From the NCBI GenBank assembly GCA_009776675.1, contig WRNK01000072.1, positions 1-5,566 of the forward strand: a stretch of 5,566 nt of DNA, in the 5' to 3' direction. This stretch comes from Methanimicrococcus sp. (lineage in GTDB: Archaea; Halobacteriota; Methanosarcinia; Methanosarcinales; Methanosarcinaceae). Made by a program: the position numbers and the translations under genes. Position 1 is the first letter of the stretch. Each line of letters begins with the position of its first letter. The notes under the pieces are model-generated. The model ran no database searches. It was not told the DNA's origin and saw nothing but the letters and a program-made list of their open reading frames with translations. Positions 1-5,566 of this stretch are shown one piece after another.

Positions 1-13
1 ATTAGTTGTTCTG

Positions 14-55
14 CACTTTGAAAATTAGATATACTTTTTGACCAATTTCAAAGTG
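14..55. repeat. Inverted repeat (10-bp perfect stem) in AT-rich leader region
   Basis: CACTTTGAAA at 14-23 is the exact reverse complement of TTTCAAAGTG at 46-55. Allowing one bulged A extends the pairing to 14-26 with 44-55, leaving a loop of about 17 bases that contains a T5 run (35-39). It lies about 115 bases upstream of the DUF655 start. It could be a regulator-binding operator or a stem plus T-run at the end of a transcript from outside the window; the sequence does not decide. The repeat is seen directly; the role is inference. Confidence 0.55.
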
Positions 56-83
56 AATACAAACATATCTTATATATATCTAA
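25..83. repeat. Nine-base inverted repeat TTAGATATA / TATATCTAA
   Basis: TTAGATATA at 25-33 is matched in reverse complement by TATATCTAA at 75-83, and a related self-complementary AGATATATCT lies at 138-147. The region is extremely AT-rich (8 of 60 bases at 61-120 are G or C by hand count), so such matches are partly expected by chance. They may be TATA-like or operator elements. Confidence 0.3.
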
Positions 84-102
84 CTTAAATTATTCTATTA
101 GG

Positions 103-114
103 TTATTTTATAAG
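103..114 (+). promoter_or_regulatory. Candidate archaeal TATA box for the DUF655 gene
   Basis: TTATTTTATAAG at 103-114 resembles the archaeal TATA consensus. A start site about 25 bases downstream, near 138, would leave a leader of roughly 30 bases. TATATATATC at 71-80 is an alternative that would give a longer leader. The 168 bases before the gene contain no open reading frame on either strand that could be an upstream gene. Because the whole region is AT-rich, TATA-like strings are common and this choice is tentative. Confidence 0.35.
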
Positions 115-168
115 TTTTATTGAAGGTTAGATCACGTAGATATATCTTAGAGGTTTGAAGGGGTAGAA

Positions 169-873
169 ATGAAAAAAAAATTACCGAATTTTGAGGGAAA
201 TGTCTCGATTGAATCTGCTCAATCTAATCGTGAAAAGTGGGTCTGGATTTTAGATTATCTTCCATATGGCAGAGAGAATGATACACGTCCGGTTGATATA
301 AAAAAACCATTCATTCACGCGCTCAGTGACAATAAACTTATTTTGATGGAGCTCATTCCAGTAGAAGGTAAAATCCCACAAGTTCGCATAAAAACACACA
401 TCGGGGAACAAAACGAAGAGTTTATCGCACGTGTCAAATCCCGTATTACGTATAAAGAATTGTCTCAACGTGCTAAAATAGAATTACCTATCGTTTTAGA
501 AAAATATGTCAAAGTAAATGAATCTCGTTTTATTAAATTTTTCAATGATGCAAATTATTGTGGTATTCCGCGAGGATTCTTTACAAGTGAGAGAGCCTTA
601 TGTTATCGTTCAAGTTCCTTGCAACTTTTACCAGGCATTGGTTATAAATTAACAGAGGCTATCATAAAAGAGGCTAAAAAATACCCATTTAAAAGTTTTG
701 CAGATTTGCGTTGGCGCATTAATTATCTTCCGAATCCTGAAACGATATTAGTCAAGCGAATTCTTGAAGAAATTCAAGGCTCTCCTGATGGTTATTATTT
801 GTTTGCTGAATCCCCCCCCAAAAAAAGGGAAGAAGGAAAAACGAAAATGAAAAAAATGAAATGGAAAAAATGA
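169..873 (+). CDS. DUF655 family protein with helix-hairpin-helix (archaeal, putative nucleic-acid-binding)
   Basis: This 234-residue protein matches the archaeal DUF655 family as I know it. WVWILDYLPYGR (24-35) is the family's N-terminal strand motif, followed by a beta-rich part through ELIPVEG (61-67) and THIGE (76-80), a helical segment with ITYKELS (93-99), and a helix-hairpin-helix with PGIG at 155-158. KSFADLR (175-181) and VKRILEEIQG (195-204) continue the family pattern. The family's function is not established; the helix-hairpin-helix suggests DNA or RNA binding, and a soluble cytoplasmic protein is expected (no signal peptide or membrane segment). ATG 169 is the only start after the in-frame stop at 148-150; GGGGT at 160-164 or GAGGT at 150-154 may be the ribosome site. 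Odd points: about 23 residues precede the conserved domain, residues 129-150 look inserted, and the tail from 214 is lysine-rich. Sampled lines are 22-38% GC against 45-57% in the other genes. Three consecutive in-frame stops (871-879) end it. Family call fairly sure; function unknown. Confidence 0.8.
   Translation: MKKKLPNFEGNVSIESAQSNREKWVWILDYLPYGRENDTRPVDIKKPFIHALSDNKLILMELIPVEGKIPQVRIKTHIGEQNEEFIARVKSRITYKELSQRAKIELPIVLEKYVKVNESRFIKFFNDANYCGIPRGFFTSERALCYRSSSLQLLPGIGYKLTEAIIKEAKKYPFKSFADLRWRINYLPNPETILVKRILEEIQGSPDGYYLFAESPPKKREEGKTKMKKMKWKK
820..870 (-). terminator. Oligo-T tracts likely terminating trpB2, embedded in the DUF655 3' end
   Basis: Read on the minus strand just past the trpB2 stop, there are T6 (870-865), T7 (856-850) and T7 (826-820) tracts. 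Archaeal transcription typically ends at oligo-T runs without a needed hairpin. These tracts are the complement of the AAA and AAAA-rich lysine codons at the end of the convergent DUF655 gene. In the other direction only a T5 run at 891-895 is available to end the DUF655 transcript. Confidence 0.45.
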
Positions 874-914
874 TAATGAAATTGTACGGATTTTTAAAAC
901 CCGAAACAATCTCA

Positions 915-2276
915 TTAAATCTGCGGCAATGTCTTAAATCCTTCCGCCAGCTCCTGATCCGACGGAGAATAATTCGTCATTTCTCCGGCAAAATAGCTTG
1001 AATAAGCCTGCATATCGAAATATCCTGTTCCCGTCAAGCCGAACAAAATTGTTTTTGCAGATCCTGTTTTCTTACACTCCAATGCTTGGTCAATGGCGGT
1101 TAAAATGGCATGAGCGGATTCGGGGGCGGGCAAAATTGTTTCGTGCTTGGCAAAAAGGGTTGCGGCTTCAAACACTTTTGTCTGCTCGACTGCGACGGCT
1201 TCCATATAACCGTCATGATAGAGTTTGGAAAGAATCGGCGACATTCCATGGTAGCGAAGTCCTCCGGCATGGTCGGCTGATGGGATGAATTGGCTGCCGA
1301 GTGTGTACATTCGGGCAAGCGGTGTAATTCTTCCGGTATCGCAGAAATCATAAGAATACATCCCGCGCGTAAAACTCGGACAAGATGTCGGCTCAACCGC
1401 GATAAAACGTGTATCGCTTTTGCCTTTCAAAGTGTCGCGCATATAACCGCTGATGAGTCCGCCAAGGTTTGATCCGCCGCCGGCACAACCGATAACAATA
1501 TCGGGATACTCGTCAATGGAGTCCATAGCGGCTTTTGATTCTTCACCGATAACACTTTGATGCAAAAGCACTTGATTCAAAACGGAACCAAGGACATAAC
1601 GGCAGTTGGGGGTTTTAACAGCCGTTTCGATGGCTTCTGAAATGGCACAGCCGAGACTTCCGCTTGTTGTGGGATTGTCTTTGAGAATCGCACTGCCGAC
1701 GTCTGTTGTGTTGCTCGGGCTTGGAACGATTTTGGCGCCGAATGTTTCAATGACAGCTTTGCGGTATGGTTTTTGTTCGGCGCTGCTTCGAACCATGTAA
1801 ACGGTTAAGCCCATGCCAAAGTAAGCACAAGCCATCGAAAGAGCAGTTCCCCACTGACCGGCGCCGGTTTCTGTTGTTAAACTTGTCAAACCTTGTTTTT
1901 TTGCGTAATAAACTTGGGCGGCGGCAGAGTTTAATTTATGGCTTCCGGATGTGTTGTTGCCTTCAAATTTGTAATAAATTTTTGCGGGCGTTCCGAGGGC
2001 TTTTTCCAAATTGTAAGCACGAATTAACGGAGCCGGACGGTACATCTTATAAAACTCGCGCACCGGCTCAGGGATGTCAATATACCGCGTTTTGCCGTCA
2101 AGTTCTTGGGCAGCTAAATCGTCGCAAAAAACGGGCTTTAACTCATCCAAAGTCATCGGCTGCTGTGTTCCGGGATTGAGCAGCGGATCCGGCAGCTCTT
2201 TCATATCGGCGCGAATATTGTACCATTGTTTGGGGATTTGATCTTCGTCTAAATAAATTCTGTAAGGGATAGACAT
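915..2276 (-). CDS. trpB2: Tryptophan synthase beta chain-like protein, TrpB2 type (PLP-dependent)
   Basis: This 453-residue cytoplasmic enzyme is a complete TrpB2-type beta chain, expected to join indole to L-serine (or O-phosphoserine, as reported for some TrpB2s) to give L-tryptophan using pyridoxal phosphate. The PLP lysine is K114 in SGSHKLNSA (110-118). The catalytic glutamate is E136 in ETGAGQWG. The glycine-rich phosphate loop is CAGGGSN (264-270). PAPESAHA (383-390) and LTGTGYFD (414-421) complete the PLP site; T415 sits where classical TrpB has a serine contacting the pyridine nitrogen. The long N-terminal part (about 70 residues before the PVREFY segment) and the total length separate it from classical TrpB1 of about 400 residues. 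No trpA or other trp gene is in view, as is usual for TrpB2, which often stands alone and is thought to bind TrpA poorly. AGGAG (complement of 2287-2291) lies 10 bases before ATG. Convergent with the DUF655 gene and divergent from thrC. Confidence 0.93.
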   Translation of the reverse strand: MSIPYRIYLDEDQIPKQWYNIRADMKELPDPLLNPGTQQPMTLDELKPVFCDDLAAQELDGKTRYIDIPEPVREFYKMYRPAPLIRAYNLEKALGTPAKIYYKFEGNNTSGSHKLNSAAAQVYYAKKQGLTSLTTETGAGQWGTALSMACAYFGMGLTVYMVRSSAEQKPYRKAVIETFGAKIVPSPSNTTDVGSAILKDNPTTSGSLGCAISEAIETAVKTPNCRYVLGSVLNQVLLHQSVIGEESKAAMDSIDEYPDIVIGCAGGGSNLGGLISGYMRDTLKGKSDTRFIAVEPTSCPSFTRGMYSYDFCDTGRITPLARMYTLGSQFIPSADHAGGLRYHGMSPILSKLYHDGYMEAVAVEQTKVFEAATLFAKHETILPAPESAHAILTAIDQALECKKTGSAKTILFGLTGTGYFDMQAYSSYFAGEMTNYSPSDQELAEGFKTLPQI

Positions 2277-2286
2277 TGTTTTTGAA

Positions 2287-2291
2287 CTCCT
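2287..2291 (-). promoter_or_regulatory. Ribosome binding site for trpB2
   Basis: On the minus strand AGGAG precedes the ATG at 2276-2274 by 10 bases. It supports this start, which also fits the family N-terminus. Confidence 0.65.
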
Positions 2292-2320
2292 GTGTATTTA
2301 TGTTATGAAAACTACAACGA

Positions 2321-2346
2321 TGTATAAAAACATACATTTATTTAAA
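2321..2346 (-). promoter_or_regulatory. Candidate TATA boxes for trpB2
   Basis: Two TATA-like strings are read on the minus strand: TTTAAATA (complement of 2339-2346), a full match to the archaeal TTTAWATA pattern and preceded by AAAATC, and TTTTTATACA (complement of 2321-2330). The first would place the start of transcription near 2315 and the second near 2300, giving leaders of about 40 or 25 bases. The sequence does not choose between them. Confidence 0.4.
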
Positions 2347-2448
2347 GATTTTGAATGAGATCAATTTTTGGAATTTTCAAAAGAACAAAGAAAAACACAG
2401 AACACAACATTAATAATCCATTAAATAATTTTAAACCCCTATTGATAG

Positions 2449-2456
2449 ATATATAA
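2449..2456 (+). promoter_or_regulatory. Candidate TATA box for thrC (and probably leuS)
   Basis: ATATATAA at 2449-2456 lies about 45 bases before the thrC ATG. A start site about 25 bases downstream, near 2478, would leave a short leader of about 20 bases that still includes the GGAG at 2487-2490. The remainder of the 221-base divergent region (2277-2497) is AT-rich with no open frame of note and no clear operator. Confidence 0.45.
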
Positions 2457-2486
2457 TAAAAAATCAATACTCACTCATACATCATC

Positions 2487-2490
2487 GGAG
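2487..2490 (+). promoter_or_regulatory. Ribosome binding site for thrC
   Basis: GGAG is followed by 7 bases and then ATG at 2498, a well-placed Shine-Dalgarno that supports this start. Confidence 0.65.
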
Positions 2491-2497
2491 CCTTATT

Positions 2498-3715
2498 ATG
2501 GAATATTATTTAAAATGTATCGAATGCGGTGCACAATTCTCAAAGACAGAAGTCATCTATACGTGTCAAAAATGCGACGGATTATTGGATGTCATTTACA
2601 ATTATGATGACATTAAAAAAAATATGGACATGGAAAAATTAAAAACTGCCCCCCCGTCTGTTTGGAAATACAAAGATTTGCTTCCGATTGCGATTGAACC
2701 GGTCAGCATCCGCGAAGGCGGCACCCCGCTTTATAAATGTGACCGCCTTGCCAAAAAAATCGGCATTAAATCTCTTTATGTAAAACACGAAGGGCTAAAC
2801 CCAACCGGCTCATTCAAAGACCGCGGCATGACGGTCGGCGTGTCAAAAGCAATTGAACTGGGGATGAAAACGGTTGCCTGTGCGTCTACGGGAAACACAT
2901 CCGCCGCTCTTGCGATTTACGGTGCCAAAGCAGGTCTCCCGTCTATTGTTTTGCTGCCCGCCGGAAAAGTGGCTCTCGGCAAAGTCGGTCAGGCAATTAT
3001 GCACGGTGCCAAAGTCATTATGATTAAAGGAAATTTTGATGACGCTTTGACTCTGGTTCGCGAATTGTGTGAAAAAGAACCGATTTATTTGCTCAACTCG
3101 GTCAACCCCTACCGCCTGGAAGGTCAAAAAACAATTGCCTTTGAAATCATCGATCAACTCGGCTTTACCGTCCCTGACAGAATTGTCTTGCCGGTCGGAA
3201 ATGCCGGAAACATTACCGCCATCAACAAAGGGTTCAAAGAATTTGTCACGCTCGGCATCACCGACAAGAGACCAAAAATGACGGGCATTCAAACAGAAGG
3301 TGCCTGCCCGATTGTCAAAGCTTATAAAAATGGCGCCGACAACATCGTTCCCGAAAAGAATCCCGAAACAATTGCCACAGCCATTCGTATCGGCGATCCC
3401 GTAAACGCCAGAAAAGCACTCATTGCCATCCAAGAATCCGGCGGCATGGCAGAATCCGTCACAGACGCCGAACTTGTCCAAGCCCAAAAAGATTTGGCGC
3501 AGCTTGAAGGAATCGGCGTTGAGCCTGCCAGTGCGACATCCGTTGCCGGCTTGAAAAAATTGATCGACGCCGGCCTCATTTCAAAAGACGAAACTGTCGT
3601 TTGTATCACAACCGGCCACCTCCTCAAAGACCCCGAAGAAGTCGTCAGCGTTTGTGCTCAGCCCGTTGTCGTTGAACCGACATTGGAAGCCCTGAAAAAA
3701 GCGGTTTTTGAATAA
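2498..3715 (+). CDS. thrC: Threonine synthase (PLP-dependent)
   Basis: This 405-residue enzyme converts O-phospho-L-homoserine to L-threonine and phosphate, the last step of threonine synthesis, in the cytoplasm. It has an N-terminal zinc-ribbon-like segment with CIEC (7-10) and CQKC (23-26), common in archaeal threonine synthases. A substrate-loop motif REGGTPL lies at 72-78. The PLP lysine is K107 in NPTGSFKDRG (101-110), with STGNTS (130-135) contacting the cofactor and the phosphate loop PVGNAGN (232-238). The C-terminal TTGHLLKDP (371-379) is typical of the family. Length is normal and all key residues are present. The related enzymes threonine dehydratase and cysteate synthase are alternatives; in methanogens cysteate synthase is a close paralogue, but IREGGTPL and the GHLLKDP ending fit ThrC better. 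leuS follows 85 bases downstream on the same strand with no oligo-T terminator between, suggesting one transcript. Composition is about 45-57% GC in sampled lines. Confidence 0.93.
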   Translation: MEYYLKCIECGAQFSKTEVIYTCQKCDGLLDVIYNYDDIKKNMDMEKLKTAPPSVWKYKDLLPIAIEPVSIREGGTPLYKCDRLAKKIGIKSLYVKHEGLNPTGSFKDRGMTVGVSKAIELGMKTVACASTGNTSAALAIYGAKAGLPSIVLLPAGKVALGKVGQAIMHGAKVIMIKGNFDDALTLVRELCEKEPIYLLNSVNPYRLEGQKTIAFEIIDQLGFTVPDRIVLPVGNAGNITAINKGFKEFVTLGITDKRPKMTGIQTEGACPIVKAYKNGADNIVPEKNPETIATAIRIGDPVNARKALIAIQESGGMAESVTDAELVQAQKDLAQLEGIGVEPASATSVAGLKKLIDAGLISKDETVVCITTGHLLKDPEEVVSVCAQPVVVEPTLEALKKAVFE

Positions 3716-3800
3716 TTCGGAAAGTGAAATCGGAAAAAAATCGAATCGGAAAATCAAATCGATAAATTGATGAAATTGGATGGGAAAAATCGGTGAAAGT
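3716..3800 (+). repeat. Purine-rich spacer with recurring AATCG(G) motif between thrC and leuS
   Basis: AATCGGAAAA occurs exactly at 3728-3737 and again at 3744-3753. Shorter copies of AATCG are at 3739-3743, 3757-3761 and 3788-3792, and TTCGG is at 3716-3720. There is no T-run, so no archaeal terminator is evident. The last copy overlaps the leuS ribosome site. This may be a degenerate low-complexity repeat or a regulatory leader; only the repetition is certain. Confidence 0.5.
3792..3796 (+). promoter_or_regulatory. Ribosome binding site deciding the leuS start
   Basis: GGTGA at 3792-3796 matches the 3' half of the archaeal Shine-Dalgarno GGAGGTGAT and stands 4 bases before ATG 3801. An in-frame ATG at 3780 would add seven residues (MGKIGES) but has no comparable site, and family proteins begin close to the DYN...KWQ segment, so 3801 is preferred. 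Confidence 0.6.
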
Positions 3801-5566
3801 ATGCACGAGGACTATAACAAACACGAAACTGAAGCCAAATGGCAAGAAAAATGGCAGGCGGATAAAACATTTGAAGCCGATCCGAATGCCGGTGGAAAAA
3901 AATACTTTATCACAATTCCCTTCCCTTATTTAAACGGAAATTTACACGCCGGACATACCCGTACATTCACAATCGGCGACGTCATCGCGCGCTACAAACG
4001 TATGCAGGGATACAATGTCCTCTTCCCAATGGGTTTTCACGTCACAGGAACACCCATTGTCGGTCTTGTGGACTTGATTCGCGAAAAAGACCCGCAGACG
4101 ATGAAAGTTTATGAAGAATTCCACGGCATCCCAAAAGATGTTTTGCCGACGCTTGATGAATCCGAAAAAATCGTCGATTACTTCAAAACCGAAGCCGAAA
4201 ACGCGATGAACATCATCGGCTACTCCATCGACTGGCGGCGTAAATTTACCACAATGGATGAGCCGTTTCAAAAATTTATCGAATGGCAATACCACACTCT
4301 TTATGACAAAGGCTTAATCGTCAAAGGCTCCCACCCTGTCAAATGGTGTCCGCATGACAATAATCCCGTCGAAGACCACGACATTTTGCGCGGCGAAGAC
4401 GCAACCCTTGTTGAATACATACTGATTAAATTCCGCCATAAAGATTTGATTTTTCCTTGTGCAACACTTCGTCCCGAAACGGTTTACGGCGTCACAAATC
4501 TCTGGCTCAATCCCGATGTGGATTATGTCAAACTCAAAATGGAAAAAGACGATCTGGAAGAATATTGGATCGTCAGCAAAGAAGCTTATGAAAAATTGAA
4601 ATACACCGATTGGACTGTTGAATTGGTTGAGCAGGTCAACGCAAACGATTTCATCGGTTTGAAACTTAAAAACCCAGCAACTGACGGCACAATTTTCATA
4701 CTGCCTGCACCGTTTGTCCGCGGCAGCAACGGCAGCGGTGTTGTGATGAGCGTTCCTGCTCATGCTCCCTTTGACTGGCTGGCGCTCAACGATTTGCGTC
4801 AAACGGATTTTTCATATATTTCAAAAGAAGATATGGAAAAAATTCAGCCGATTCAAGTTATTGACGTCCCCGAATACGGCAGCTGTCCGGCTGCGGAAAT
4901 TGTTGCCGAATTGCAAATTGCCGACCAAAAAGACCCCAAAGCCGAAGAAGCCACAAAAACCATTTACAGAAGAGAGTTTCACGGCGGAACCCTCAGAGCC
5001 ATTACCGGCAAATATCAAGGGCTGCCGATTTCAAAAGTCAAAGACCGGCTCACTCAGGATTTTATTTCACAAGGAATCGGAACCATCTTTTATGAATTCA
5101 GCGAACCGATTCAATGTCGCTGCGGCACAATGTGTGTCGTCAATATGGTCAAAGGACAATGGTTTTTAAATTACGCCGCCCCCGAATGGAAAGATAAAGT
5201 CTATAATTGCCTTTCCCAAATGGATATTATCCCGCCCGAACAAAGAACGGATTTTGAAAACAAAATCGACTGGATCAAAGACAAGGCTTGTGCTCGAACA
5301 AAAGGTCTTGGAACAAAATTGCCGTGCGACCCGCGCTGGCTGATTGAATCCTTGGGCGACTCCACCATTTACATGGCTTACTACACCATTGCAAATTACA
5401 TCAACGACGGAACCATCAAAACCGAAATGATGACGCGCGAATTTTTGGATTACTTATTCTTCGGTATCGGCAGCAAAGATGAAGTGGTTTTAAAAAGCGG
5501 ACTTTCGGAGTCTGTGCTGGATAAAATCCGATTCGAATTTAATTATTGGTATCCTGTGGACTTGCG
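3801..5566 (+). CDS. leuS: Leucyl-tRNA synthetase, archaeal type (N-terminal 588 residues, cut by window end)
   Basis: This class I aminoacyl-tRNA synthetase charges tRNA-Leu with leucine in the cytoplasm. The reading frame stays open for 588 codons to the right edge. Visible parts in order: EAKWQEKW (11-18) typical of the N-terminus; FPYLNGNLHAGH (41-52) with the HIGH-type ATP motif HAGH at 49-52; GFHVTGTPI (78-86); a WCPHDNNPVEDHD stretch (182-194); the CP1 editing domain with TLRPETVYG (222-230) and GSGVVMSVPAHAPFD (311-325), where D325 is the expected editing aspartate that holds the amino group of mischarged amino acids; CRCGTMC (439-445), probably zinc-binding; ARTKGLGTKLP (498-508); and ESLGDSTIYMAYYTI (516-530). 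Archaeal LeuRS is about 930-970 residues, so roughly the last 40%, including KMSKS and the anticodon-binding part, lies outside. Probably co-transcribed with thrC. No frameshift or missing key residue is seen in the part present. Confidence 0.95.
   Translation, partial: MHEDYNKHETEAKWQEKWQADKTFEADPNAGGKKYFITIPFPYLNGNLHAGHTRTFTIGDVIARYKRMQGYNVLFPMGFHVTGTPIVGLVDLIREKDPQTMKVYEEFHGIPKDVLPTLDESEKIVDYFKTEAENAMNIIGYSIDWRRKFTTMDEPFQKFIEWQYHTLYDKGLIVKGSHPVKWCPHDNNPVEDHDILRGEDATLVEYILIKFRHKDLIFPCATLRPETVYGVTNLWLNPDVDYVKLKMEKDDLEEYWIVSKEAYEKLKYTDWTVELVEQVNANDFIGLKLKNPATDGTIFILPAPFVRGSNGSGVVMSVPAHAPFDWLALNDLRQTDFSYISKEDMEKIQPIQVIDVPEYGSCPAAEIVAELQIADQKDPKAEEATKTIYRREFHGGTLRAITGKYQGLPISKVKDRLTQDFISQGIGTIFYEFSEPIQCRCGTMCVVNMVKGQWFLNYAAPEWKDKVYNCLSQMDIIPPEQRTDFENKIDWIKDKACARTKGLGTKLPCDPRWLIESLGDSTIYMAYYTIANYINDGTIKTEMMTREFLDYLFFGIGSKDEVVLKSGLSESVLDKIRFEFNYWYPVDL

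Noticed and set aside
861..1001. Small open frame starting at ATG 861 and running into antisense trpB2
   Set aside because: It has no Shine-Dalgarno, its first part overlaps the DUF655 tail and its rest is antisense to trpB2; it matters only as the product of a possible one-base slip.
1766..2179. Open frame of 137 residues on the plus strand opposite trpB2
   Set aside because: It lies entirely antisense to the conserved N-terminal half of TrpB2, with no domain and no convincing ribosome site.
2843..3487. Long open frame on the minus strand (214 residues) opposite thrC
   Set aside because: It is fully antisense to an intact, motif-complete threonine synthase, has no recognisable domain, and is explained by codon bias of the sense gene.
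3780..3800. Alternative leuS start at ATG 3780
   Set aside because: It is in frame but lacks a good ribosome site and would add seven residues not typical of the family; GGTGA four bases before ATG 3801 supports the later start.
3942..4802. Two minus-strand open frames (117 and 162 residues) opposite leuS
   Set aside because: Both are antisense to catalytic and editing parts of LeuRS, whose own frame is continuous with all expected motifs.
4762..5169. Plus-strand open frame of 135 residues overlapping leuS in another frame
   Set aside because: The LeuRS frame continues through this stretch with the zinc-like CRCGTMC motif, so this is a shadow and not a frameshifted continuation.
1..5566. 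CRISPR array, tRNA or rRNA gene, insertion sequence, integrase or defence system
   Set aside because: No regularly spaced repeats, tRNA-like cloverleaf, transposase or integrase motifs, or known defence domains were found on either strand.

Overview
The window looks like a stretch of methanogenic archaeal chromosome, most plausibly class Methanomicrobia (Methanomicrobiales or Methanosarcinales). The reasons are an archaeal-type leucyl-tRNA synthetase, a DUF655 protein (an archaea-restricted family), a TrpB2-type tryptophan synthase beta-like enzyme of the kind common in methanogens, a threonine synthase with an N-terminal four-cysteine zinc-ribbon-like segment, and archaeal-style TATA boxes and Shine-Dalgarno sites. 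Genus cannot be fixed by reading alone.

Layout. Bases 1-168 are very AT-rich, contain no gene, and hold a strong inverted repeat and a likely promoter. Bases 169-873 (+) encode a 234-residue DUF655 protein with a helix-hairpin-helix. Bases 915-2276 (-) encode TrpB2, convergent with the DUF655 gene across a 41-base gap. Bases 2277-2497 are a divergent intergenic region with candidate TATA boxes for both flanking genes. Bases 2498-3715 (+) encode threonine synthase (ThrC). Bases 3801 to the end (+) encode the first 588 residues of leucyl-tRNA synthetase (LeuS), which runs off the right edge before its KMSKS motif.

Function. TrpB2, ThrC and LeuRS are housekeeping enzymes of amino-acid metabolism and translation. 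TrpB2 and ThrC are both fold-type II PLP enzymes and are read divergently. thrC and leuS lie in the same direction 85 bases apart with no oligo-T terminator between them, so they are probably co-transcribed.

No new defence or mobile system is visible. The most unusual part is the left end. The DUF655 gene is much more AT-rich than its neighbours, is not followed by the rRNA dimethyltransferase gene that usually accompanies this family, has what looks like an inserted loop before the helix-hairpin-helix, and ends in a lysine-rich tail after a C8-A7 homopolymer. A diverged second copy, or a transferred or relocated gene, would explain this, but the sequence alone does not prove either.
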